A program made the position numbers and the translations under genes. From Microbacterium sp. (GTDB lineage: Bacteria; Actinomycetota; Actinomycetes; Actinomycetales; Microbacteriaceae), in NCBI GenBank assembly GCA_003476465.1, contig DMUE01000228.1, positions 1-11,717 on the forward strand: a DNA stretch of 11,717 nt. The letters are read 5' to 3'. The first letter of the stretch is position 1; each line of letters starts with the position of its first letter. Shown here one piece after another: positions 1 through 6,443 of the stretch. Below the pieces are notes generated by a model, which had not been told where the DNA came from, searched no databases, and worked only from the letters and a program-made list of their open reading frames with translations.

Positions 1-35
1 AAGTCAACCCAGACGACGTCGCCGTGGGCGATCAC
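1..35 (-). CDS. MazF/PemK-like toxin, N-terminal fragment (runs off window)
   Basis: Only the first 11 codons lie in the window. Read on the minus strand from a GTG at 35-33, the peptide is M-I-A-H-G-D-V-V-W-V-D. This matches the usual opening of MazF/PemK endoribonucleases (a G-D-[IV]-[VW]-W-V-D strand). The start overlaps the antitoxin stop in the string GTGA, a 4-base overlap typical of translationally coupled toxin-antitoxin pairs. A second GTG at 38-36 is an alternative start one codon upstream. Family members cleave mRNA and are neutralised by the co-expressed antitoxin. The assignment rests on a short motif plus gene order, so the family is likely, but integrity of the toxin cannot be judged here. 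Confidence 0.6.
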   Translation of the reverse strand, partial: MIAHGDVVWVD

Positions 36-277
36 CACTCCGAGCCCGCGAGTATCGTGCGCTCAGACTCCATCAAAAACGGGCCGTCCTCCGAGGGCTG
101 CCCAGCCCGGGCGATCACCGCATTGGCCATCGCCGTCAGCTCGGCTTCGCCCTCGAGTTCATCTGCCAGCCGGCGGCCCGCGAGCCGGTAGAACTCGGAC
201 CGGTTCAACCCGTGGCGCGCCGCGATCCGCTCGAACCGCTCGAAGTCACCGTCAGGGATGGAGATCGCCGTCTTCAT
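32..277 (-). CDS. Ribbon-helix-helix antitoxin (MazE/CopG-like)
   Basis: This 81-residue protein opens M-K-T-A-I-S-I-P-D, the beta strand of a ribbon-helix-helix DNA-binding fold. A helix-turn-helix stretch follows (about residues 10-30: F-E-R-F-E-R-I-A-A-R-H-G-L-N-R-S-E-F-Y-R-L-A), including the conserved G-x-x-R-S-E-F-Y of this class. The C-terminal half is acidic and Pro/Gly-containing, as expected for the part that wraps the toxin. It is followed with a 4-base overlap by the MazF-like gene, so the pair forms an operon. The protein should bind toxin and repress its own promoter. A TATACT box at 290-285 ends 7 bases before the ATG, so the mRNA may be leaderless or nearly so; GAGG at 284-281 is only 3 bases from the start. 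Family assignment is firm, exact subfamily less so. Confidence 0.8.
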   Translation of the reverse strand: MKTAISIPDGDFERFERIAARHGLNRSEFYRLAGRRLADELEGEAELTAMANAVIARAGQPSEDGPFLMESERTILAGSEW

Positions 278-284
278 ACACCTC

Positions 285-301
285 AGTATAACTCGTCATA
301 C
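285..301 (-). promoter_or_regulatory. Toxin-antitoxin promoter -10 and imperfect palindrome (candidate autoregulatory operator)
   Basis: On the minus strand TATACT (290-285) is a near-perfect -10 hexamer placed 7 bases before the antitoxin ATG. Overlapping it, GTATAACTCGTCATAC (286-301) is an imperfect 16-bp palindrome in which 6 of 8 base pairs are symmetric. Ribbon-helix-helix antitoxins usually bind short palindromes over their own promoter, so this is the natural operator candidate. No good -35 is visible at the expected spacing. Confidence 0.4.
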
Positions 302-448
302 CACGGAAGCTTCTGGCTTGGTTCCGCGACGCGAACTCGAGGTCACCGGCCGTCAAGTTGCCGCTCCCGTAACGCTCGATCTCTGAGTCGTTCACACCGG
401 GCCGGCGCAGGGTCGACGGGACTCAAACCGGCGGATAAGCCAATGCCG

Positions 449-486
449 AAGCGGGTGATGGAGACTGAGGCATCCACCACCCGCTT
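449..486 (-). terminator. Strong hairpin downstream of the PhoX-like gene, probable terminator
   Basis: AAGCGGGTGATGG (449-461) and CCACCACCCGCTT (474-486) form a 13-bp inverted repeat around a 12-base loop. Twelve pairs are Watson-Crick. The thirteenth is A/C on the plus strand but becomes a G-U wobble in minus-strand RNA, so the fold favours minus-strand transcripts. It starts about 32 bases after the PhoX-like stop codon. No U-tract follows, which is common for actinobacterial terminators. The rest of the 240-base gap to the antitoxin gene shows no gene. Confidence 0.55.
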
Positions 487-517
487 GTCAGCGCGTGTTA
501 GCGGTTGTCCGCGGGAA

Positions 518-1756
518 TCAGCGCTGTGTGATGGTCCAGGTGCCGTCGGCCTGCGCCTTGTCGGGGTGCTGGATGTTGAGGAACAGCGTCTTCGGGTCCT
601 TGCCGAAGTAGATCCCCGAGATCTCAGCGCCGGAGTCCTTCAGCGAGGCGAACTGCTCGACCGAGTCAGCCGCACCGTCGTGGTCGGTATCGAGACCGGC
701 GACCCAGACATCCGAGAGGTAGTTGTCCTCGACCATCCAGAGGCGACCGTCGGGGCCCTGCGCAAGGTTGTCAGGGTTGTTGAACCCGGTCACGCCTGCG
801 GCCGCATCCTCAACGGGGACGTTCAGGCCGGACTGCACGAAGCTCGACAGCACGTTGCTGTTGAGGTCGATCGCGACGACGCGGTCCTCCGAGGTGTTCG
901 CGACATACAGGGTGCTGCCGATCACCTCGACGTCTTCGGGGCGACCGAACTCGGTTGCCGCGACCGCGTTGGCGGCAGCATCCGCGTCGGTGACGACCAG
1001 GTCCATGTCCAGCGCGACCCATTCGAATGCGCCGACCTTCTCTCCGAAGGTCGCCGAGCTCCACAGCTGGGCGCTGTCGTCGAGGCCGGTGAGCTTGAGC
1101 GCGTAGAGCTGGCCGTCCGAGAGGTCGCCGCGCGTCGTGGGCACGAACTTGTAGATCGACCCCCCGTTGAGCTCATCGATCACGAAGACGGTGCCGTCGG
1201 CGAGCGCCTCGATACCCTCGTGCCGCAGGATGCCCACCTCGCTACGGGCTTCGACCTTGACGACCTTCGTCGGGTCCTTCGGGTCCAGGAACGCCTCGAA
1301 CAGGCGACCGCCGGCGGTCTCCTCGGCGAACAGGAGCGTACCCCACGGGGTCCAGCGGATGCCGTCGAGTCGGCGCCAGCCTTGATCCTGCGCGATGACC
1401 TTCGCCTGACCGGTCTTCAGATCCACGACCGACAGTGCGCCGTTGGCGCCGACCTCGTGTGTGCGGTAGAGGTAGCGGCCCGCCTGCTGCCCGGTCTCGT
1501 TGACGGTGTTCATGTCGGTGAGGTCGTCGACGCCGCCACCGTAGATGTCGAGCACGGTCTCGTCCGCGAGCAGCTTCTGCGAGTAGCCCTCGGGGATGAC
1601 GAACGGCTCCGTCCATGTGGCCGTCGCCTCGGAGTAGGGCGTTGCGTCGATGGGATCAAATCCCATCGGCCCGTCGGCGGCGAAGCCGGCCGCGGCCGGC
1701 AGGAGTGCGAAGGCGGTCGCGCAGATGGCGGCGCCGGCGATGATGCGAGTACGCAC
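518..1756 (-). CDS. Secreted PhoX/DUF839-type protein, short and cysteine-free
   Basis: The 412-residue product starts at GTG (1756-1754), with GAGGAG placed 7 bases upstream. A Sec-type signal peptide (R2, R4, hydrophobic 5-22, likely cleavage near G24-F-A26) lacks a twin-arginine pair. The rest reads as a PhoX (PF05787-like) beta-propeller: T-P-W-G at 136-139, E-E at 145-146, H-E-G-I-E at 179-183, I-D-E at 193-195, R-P-E-D at 272-275, F-N-N-P-D-N at 325-330 and N-I-Q-H-P at 394-398. D-x-D-x-D-G-x-x-D (356-364) looks like a calcium loop. PhoX enzymes release phosphate from organic esters outside the membrane. From memory, canonical PhoX carries a Cys five residues before T-P-W-G that ligates iron; here that place is Asp131 and the mature protein has no Cys. 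Family is likely; phosphatase activity is uncertain. Confidence 0.72.
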   Translation of the reverse strand: MRTRIIAGAAICATAFALLPAAAGFAADGPMGFDPIDATPYSEATATWTEPFVIPEGYSQKLLADETVLDIYGGGVDDLTDMNTVNETGQQAGRYLYRTHEVGANGALSVVDLKTGQAKVIAQDQGWRRLDGIRWTPWGTLLFAEETAGGRLFEAFLDPKDPTKVVKVEARSEVGILRHEGIEALADGTVFVIDELNGGSIYKFVPTTRGDLSDGQLYALKLTGLDDSAQLWSSATFGEKVGAFEWVALDMDLVVTDADAAANAVAATEFGRPEDVEVIGSTLYVANTSEDRVVAIDLNSNVLSSFVQSGLNVPVEDAAAGVTGFNNPDNLAQGPDGRLWMVEDNYLSDVWVAGLDTDHDGAADSVEQFASLKDSGAEISGIYFGKDPKTLFLNIQHPDKAQADGTWTITQR

Positions 1757-1806
1757 GAAAGGTCTCCTCGATGAGTGGGGTTGCGGGGCGAGACCACGCT
1801 AACTAT

Positions 1807-1860
1807 CGGAGGTGACGCGGCGGTGACCGCAGGAGGCCTATGGCCGCCAATCAGGTGAAC
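1807..1860 (-). promoter_or_regulatory. Candidate PHO box (PhoP-type direct repeats) upstream of the PhoX-like gene
   Basis: On the minus strand two abutting 11-mers, GGTCACCGCCG (1828-1818) and CGTCACCTCCG (1817-1807), share the pattern NGTCACCNCCG. A third unit, GTTCACCTGAT (1860-1850), starts 32 bases upstream of the first, about three helical turns. Actinobacterial PhoP binds 11-nt direct repeats resembling GTTCACC. A weak -10 (TAGTTA, 1804-1799) follows directly, about 45 bases before the GTG start. The motif is seen; binding by PhoP is inferred from family knowledge and the phosphatase-like target. Confidence 0.4.
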
Positions 1861-1953
1861 ACCGCATTTACCCAGGAACGGAAACCATCCTTCAGGGATC
1901 TATCCAGCAGCCGCAGGTGCCTCTTCGCCCGCGGCGATCTGCGTGACGACCGA

Positions 1954-3813
1954 TCAGTCACCGCCTGTGTACTGCAGGATGTACAGGCCGCTGTCACGGT
2001 CGGAGGCCAGCACGTACTTCTGCCCGTTCGGGTGCTGGTGCACCTCGACGCCCCAGAAGTTGTTGCCGCCCTCATCGATGAACGCGCCCACTTCGGTGAA
2101 CTCGCCGTCCGTGTAGCTGACGACACGGAATCCTGCCGAGTAGTAGGAGATGTACGCCAGCTCCTCGTGGGGGTCGGTGGCCACCTCGTGAACGGACAGG
2201 TCACCGAACCCGTCGGCGTAGGCGGGGTTCTGACTTTCGGGCACGTAGTACTGGTCGAGGTCCTCCATCGACGCGGCGTCGTACAGGTGCACGTAACCCC
2301 AACCGTCGAAGACAGCCTGGATGTCGACGTCCTGGCCGTCGTCGCCCACAGCCGTCGGCACTGCGGTGCCGCCCAGGTCATCGCAGGCGTAGCCGGCGGG
2401 GACTCCGTCGGTCAGAATGCGGAACCCGTCGGTGCGCGACACGAACACGGCCGGGATGTCGGCCTCAACGAGCATCGACAGGAGCGCATCGCACCCATCG
2501 ACCCCGGTCCGGTTGAAGACGACGGCACCTTCGTAACCGGCCGCTTGCGCGTTCTGCACCTTGACGGTGAAGTCGCACTCACCGCGTTCGATGACCGCGA
2601 CAATGGCGCTGGTATCGGCAGTCGGAATCGTTGCCGGGTCGCAGGCGAGCCCCAGGAAGCGAGTTCCACCGGCGAGGCTGGTGTCCGGATCGATGGCCGG
2701 GACGTCCGAGCCCTGGACGGCAGTGAAGGGAGTGCCGTCCGCCATCGTGGCCGTCACCCGATAGGGATCGAAGTCCTCATCGGTCGCGATGAAGAACTCG
2801 TTGTCCTTCGTGAACTCCGCCTGATGCCCGTTGCCCTCAGGGGTGACCTCCGTCCCTGGATCAACCTCGGCGCGGACCGGGTCGAACTCGGCGAAGTCCG
2901 TGTCGGAGATGAAGACCGGGTTGGCCGGGTCGTCGACGTTGAGCTTCGCGTAACCGCCGTCCCAATACGAGACGAGCATCGTCTGTACCTCGTCGATCTC
3001 CTTGACCACCATGTCGTGCAGGAACACGGCATCTCCATGCACCGCACCGAGGGGCTGCGCGGTGTCTCCGACCAGCGAGGTCTCGGAGATCAGCTTGGGC
3101 TTGGATGGATTCGTGATGTCGAGGATGTCGATGTCCGTTGCCTCGAGGTCGTCGACGAGCACCGCATACGCCTTGTCGCCGTCCGTCCACATCCGAACGG
3201 AGTGCGTTTCGTTGGACTTGGTCTGGGCCTTTCCGGCGACGCTGAAGTCACCGGCACCTTCGACCAGCTTCTTCGGCTTCTCCGGGTTGGTGACATCCAC
3301 CAGCGTCACACCGCCGACGCCCCTCGTGTCCCCCGGGCAGATCTCGTTCTGGTAGGCGAGTACTTCACCGGTGAAGTACTTCGTCTCCAGGTGCATGACC
3401 TGAGAACCCTCGCCGCTGAACGTACCTCGGTGACTGGGGATCAAAGTCACAAGTTCCGGCGCGGCGGGGTCGGCGATGTCCACCACGTACACACCGCCCC
3501 GGTCGCACTCCGGCTCCCAGAACGCGGTCAAATAGGCGTAGTCGCCGTAAGCGGAGACATCTGCGATGCGTCCCGGCTGCTCTTGTCCTTCGAAGAGGTC
3601 CAGGCTCCCGATCTCGACGACGTTTTCGCTGACTGAGGGGATGTGGCCCTGCTCCTCCTCGTTGTGCTGGTAGTGGTGGTTGTGAGTCTCCTTCCCAGAG
3701 TCCAGCACTCCGTCGTCGATGTAGTCGATGTCGTTGTGCGCGAACGCCGGTCCGGCACTGAGCAGCAATGCTCCGACCACGACAAGCGCACTTCCAGTCC
3801 GGACGAATCTCAT
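1954..3813 (-). CDS. Secreted LVIVD beta-propeller protein with inserted PA domain
   Basis: The 619-residue product starts at ATG (3813-3811) with AGGAG 10 bases upstream. A signal peptide (R2, R5, hydrophobic 8-20, A-F-A at 23-25) predicts a mature protein beginning H26-N-D-I-D. Residues 26-57 are rich in His and acid (H-N-H-H-Y-Q-H at 44-50). Propeller blades of the LVIVD type follow, with V-Y-V-V-D-I-A-D-P-A-A-P-E at 108-120, V-T-L-V-D-V-T-N-P at 169-177 and I-D-I-L-D-I-T-N-P at 228-236. A protease-associated domain is inserted at about 360-490 (I-E-R-G-E-C-D-F at 408-415, A-A-G-Y-E-G-A at 424-430, I-P-A-V-F-V at 453-458). The propeller resumes to 619. No catalytic site is recognised. PA domains usually mediate protein or substrate contact, so a binding role at the cell surface is inferred. 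It has a 197-base gap to the PhoX-like gene and is probably transcribed separately. Confidence 0.75.
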   Translation of the reverse strand: MRFVRTGSALVVVGALLLSAGPAFAHNDIDYIDDGVLDSGKETHNHHYQHNEEEQGHIPSVSENVVEIGSLDLFEGQEQPGRIADVSAYGDYAYLTAFWEPECDRGGVYVVDIADPAAPELVTLIPSHRGTFSGEGSQVMHLETKYFTGEVLAYQNEICPGDTRGVGGVTLVDVTNPEKPKKLVEGAGDFSVAGKAQTKSNETHSVRMWTDGDKAYAVLVDDLEATDIDILDITNPSKPKLISETSLVGDTAQPLGAVHGDAVFLHDMVVKEIDEVQTMLVSYWDGGYAKLNVDDPANPVFISDTDFAEFDPVRAEVDPGTEVTPEGNGHQAEFTKDNEFFIATDEDFDPYRVTATMADGTPFTAVQGSDVPAIDPDTSLAGGTRFLGLACDPATIPTADTSAIVAVIERGECDFTVKVQNAQAAGYEGAVVFNRTGVDGCDALLSMLVEADIPAVFVSRTDGFRILTDGVPAGYACDDLGGTAVPTAVGDDGQDVDIQAVFDGWGYVHLYDAASMEDLDQYYVPESQNPAYADGFGDLSVHEVATDPHEELAYISYYSAGFRVVSYTDGEFTEVGAFIDEGGNNFWGVEVHQHPNGQKYVLASDRDSGLYILQYTGGD

Positions 3814-3876
3814 GACGATCGTGCTCCTAACGAAGGGGGGGACAAGCAGTCGTGGCTGGATTCAATCAGACCTCGC

Positions 3877-3900
3877 ACAATACGGCTAGGGGGTACCCCC
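3877..3900 (-). promoter_or_regulatory. Palindrome GGGGGTACCCCC in the promoter region of the PA/LVIVD gene
   Basis: GGGGGTACCCCC (3889-3900) is a perfect 12-bp palindrome. On the minus strand it is followed by TAGCCG and TATTGT (3882-3877), a fair -10 hexamer, so the palindrome lies in the -35/-10 spacer. The palindrome plus its flank also reads TACCCCCTAGCCGTA, whose ends resemble the TACCCC...GTA shape of CsoR-type copper repressor sites, though only partly symmetric. Regulatory function is inferred from position. Confidence 0.35.
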
Positions 3901-3988
3901 GGTTCGCCTACTCAGGCTGATGAGCTTGATCGCCTTCTGTGCGGATGGCCGGGTGGTGACAACGTTGGGGGTGGGATGCCGAAAGAGA

Positions 3989-4906
3989 GTGGCAGATGAT
4001 GCCATCTCTGTTCTACGCATTGGCAACCCCTGGAGCGATCCGCTCGCCGGCATCGATGAAGCCGTCGCCCTGCTTCGCGACGCGTGGGCCGCTACCGGCG
4101 AAGGGCCGCTGCTGCCGGCATCCGCGTTGAAAGGCGCCCACCTCATCGCGGTCAACAACGCGCTCGGGCTGCTGCAGCTTCGGGCGAGCGCCGTCCACGC
4201 CCCGTTGCGGCGGAGATCACCATGCTCGACCGCGCCGCGCTCCGCGCTGACGGGAGTCTCTCGACGCCGTGGAGCGCATTCTCGCCGACCGGGCCGTCGG
4301 CAAGAGCCTCGATCAGCTCGCCAAAGGTGATCGCTCGCGCCGAAGCGCACCTCGACTCCGATGAGCTCGAGCCGAAGGAGCGCAGCGCGCGCGGCGAGCG
4401 GACTTCGTCATGTACGAGCGCGACGGAATGCTGCACTTCAACGGCAAGTGCGACGTCGAGTCGGGCGCACCCATCAAGACCGCGGTCGAGGCGATCGTCA
4501 CCGCCGATTTCCGCGCGGCGCTCGATGACGCGCGTCGCGGATCCGACCCCGATTCAGACCTGCGGTCGGTCCCGCAGCGTCAACTCGATGCGCTCGTGCC
4601 GATCGCCCGGCATGTTCTCGGGTGCGAACAGATCGACCTGCCGCTCGGCGGGGCGACCGTCGTCGTGCGCATGAACCTGGAAGATCTGGGGAGCGGCGAA
4701 GGCCACGCATTGATCGACGGCATGAACCAGCCGGTGAGCAGAGCCACCGCGCGCAGAATGGCTGCAAGCATGACAATGGCTGGGACATCCGGATAGACGG
4801 CGTCGGCATCCGCGCAAGAGGGTGGTTCATTCCACCCCGCCACGTCGACCCTCAACAGACTCCACGTCTCGGCGGGCGGGCCCGCTTCGACTACCTCGCG
4901 GCCTGA
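3989..4906 (+). pseudogene. Decayed DUF222/HNH endonuclease gene
   Basis: Pieces of one family protein appear in order in three frames. They are: N-terminal region G-I-D-E-A-V-A-L-L-R-D-A-W (about 4052-4090) up to about 4203; V-A-A-E-I then M-L-D-R-A-A-L-R-A-D-G (4204-4257); D-A-V-E-R-I-L-A-D-R-A-V-G (from 4263); K-V-I-A-R-A-E-A-H-L-D (from 4324); D-F-V-M-Y-E-R-D-G-M-L-H-F (4401 to about 4767); and the C-terminus C-K-H-D-N-G-W-D-I-R-I-D to F-D-Y-L-A-A (about 4768-4906). Five frame changes are needed. About 100 codons are missing after A-A-E-I, and the block between R-R-M-A-A-S and H-D-N-G-W that should hold the HNH motif is gone. The gene is therefore dead. This DUF222/HNH family is strongly multiplied in Microbacteriaceae. 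GTG at 3989 is a possible old start; the true N-terminus is unclear. Confidence 0.8.
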
Positions 4907-5061
4907 CGATACGAGCACGCGCCGCCGACGACCGCCGACTCACCAGAGCGGGTGAATCGCCTCCTGCGGCCGGCGGTCGTAGACCTCGCGCCCGACCTGG
5001 ACGATGGCGCCCGTGAGCGAGCACAATGTGACGTATCGGTCGGATCGGGCGGGGGGTCGAT

Positions 5062-6369
5062 GTGGACGACAGCGAACACGGCACGCACGCCGAGCGCGGC
5101 ATCCGCGGCGAGTCGCTCCGCAGACTTCTCCTCACCCTTGTCGATGCGGCCGGAACCGAACGCTCGCGGATCATCCCGCGCCGTCACATCGCGGCAGCCC
5201 TCGAAACCGGTGTGCACGCCTCGATCAGCAGCTCCGCCCTTTTCACCCCGCAGGACGAGCCAGTCGACGCCGCAGGGCTCGACGCGGTGATCGGCGACGT
5301 GCTCGTGCGACCCGACGCGTCGCGACTTGCCCTGATCGACGAGCGGATGCAGCTCGGCTGGGCACCCGCCGACGTGCTCTGGCCCGAAGGGACACCGTTC
5401 TTTGGCTGCGGACGTTACGCGGTGCGGCGAGCGGTCGAGAACCTCATGGCGGGCGGACTGCAGGCACGGGTCGGCTTCGAAGTCGAGTTCAGCCTGATTC
5501 GAGACGGTGCCGCCGACTCCGGCCCGCGTCCCGCCCATGAGGGCCCCGCGTACGGTCAGCGGCCGCTGCTGCAGAACGAACCCTTCATCGACGCCCTCCT
5601 CGACGATCTCGAGATCGCGGGTGTGCCGGTGCTTCAGGTGCATGCCGAACACGGTCTCGGACAGTTCGAACTCGCCCTCGCCGCCCGTGATCCGCTCGCT
5701 GCGTGCGACGACTACCTGCTCACGCGGCTTGTCATCGAGCGCGTCAGCCTGCGCCACGGCCTCACCGCGTCGTTCGCGCCGATTCCGCCGGTCGGCGCCG
5801 CGGCGAACGGCATGCACATCCACCTCTCCGTCATGAGAGGTGAGACCAACCTGCTGACGCCGGCGGCGCCCGACACCCCCACGCGCGACGGCCTCGCAGT
5901 CATCGCGGGCATCCTCGATGCGCTGCCCGCCGCCACCGCGCTCCTGTGCGGGAGCGAGTCGAGCTACGAGCGGCTGCGACCGGGCCGATGGTCGGGTGCC
6001 TCGCTCTGCTGGGGTGTGGGAAACCGCGAGGCAGCCGTGCGCTACATCCCCTCCACAGCGCAAGCAGGCGTCCGCGGCGCGAACATCGAGGTCAAACCCG
6101 GTGATGCCACCGCCAACCCCTACCTCGCGGTCGCCGCACTCCTGGCGGCAGCGTCGGACGGCATCGCGCGCGGGACGACTCCCCCGGCGCCGATCGAGCT
6201 GAGCCCCCTGCGCCTGAGCGTCGAAGAACGCGAAGCACGCGGCATCCGCTCTCTGCCTTCGACCCTCGTCGAGGCGCTGTCGCTGCTGAACGAGTCGGCG
6301 ATGCTCCGTCGGCAGCTCGGTGATCGGCTCGTCGACCTGTACGTGGCGGTACGGATGCCGCGACCCTGA
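5062..6369 (+). CDS. Glutamine synthetase-family gamma-glutamyl ligase, non-canonical
   Basis: The 435-residue protein belongs to the GSI fold: a short N-terminal beta-grasp region (about 15-100), then the ATP-grasp-like catalytic domain. Visible motifs are G-F-E-V-E-F at 138-143 (metal glutamates), E-H-G-L-G-Q-F-E at 196-203, N-G-M-H-I-H at 249-254, R-L-R-P-G at 304-308, N-R-E-A-A-V-R at 321-327 and K-P-G-D-A-T-A-N-P-Y at 345-354. The family joins glutamate to ammonia or an amine using ATP. In true glutamine synthetase the flap reads P-G-[YF]-E-A-P; here it is P-G-R-W-S-G, so the flap glutamate is replaced by Trp311's neighbourhood (R309-W310-S311). That points to an amine other than ammonia, as in polyamine or ethanolamine ligases. 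No adenylylation-site motif is seen. Start is GTG 5062 with a G-run 5 bases upstream. It stands alone; the 155-base gap before it shows no gene. Confidence 0.75.
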   Translation: MDDSEHGTHAERGIRGESLRRLLLTLVDAAGTERSRIIPRRHIAAALETGVHASISSSALFTPQDEPVDAAGLDAVIGDVLVRPDASRLALIDERMQLGWAPADVLWPEGTPFFGCGRYAVRRAVENLMAGGLQARVGFEVEFSLIRDGAADSGPRPAHEGPAYGQRPLLQNEPFIDALLDDLEIAGVPVLQVHAEHGLGQFELALAARDPLAACDDYLLTRLVIERVSLRHGLTASFAPIPPVGAAANGMHIHLSVMRGETNLLTPAAPDTPTRDGLAVIAGILDALPAATALLCGSESSYERLRPGRWSGASLCWGVGNREAAVRYIPSTAQAGVRGANIEVKPGDATANPYLAVAALLAAASDGIARGTTPPAPIELSPLRLSVEEREARGIRSLPSTLVEALSLLNESAMLRRQLGDRLVDLYVAVRMPRP

Positions 6370-6443
6370 CCGACTCTGACGGACCTGACCGACTCGGCCA
6401 CACCCATCGCCAGACTCATCGAAGCCGAGCGGTTCCCGGCCTC

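Noticed and set aside
405-440. Possible tRNA 3' half, because GGGACTCAAACC resembles an antisense T-arm
   Set aside because: The arms do not pair, the TTCRA core is not present, and no anticodon or acceptor stem can be drawn on either strand.
1925-1937. Small hairpin TCGCC-CGC-GGCGA downstream of the PA/LVIVD gene as its terminator
   Set aside because: Only 5 bp of stem, no U-tract, and such hairpins are frequent by chance at this GC content.
212-3636. Very long plus-strand open frames (about 520 and 598 codons) opposite the two secreted-protein genes
   Set aside because: They mirror the minus-strand genes codon by codon, have Arg/Val/Asp-rich composition with no recognisable domain, and the minus-strand frames carry signal peptides, ribosome sites and family motifs. 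They are GC-driven shadows.
4950-5061. Minus-strand frame ending in a plausible-looking peptide before the ligase gene
   Set aside because: It is under 40 codons, without start signal or recognisable family, and is most likely chance in GC-rich sequence.
6393-6429. CTCGGC...GCCGAG inverted repeat between the convergent ligase and GH3 genes as a bidirectional terminator
   Set aside because: A 6-bp stem with a 25-base loop and no U-tract is too weak to call.
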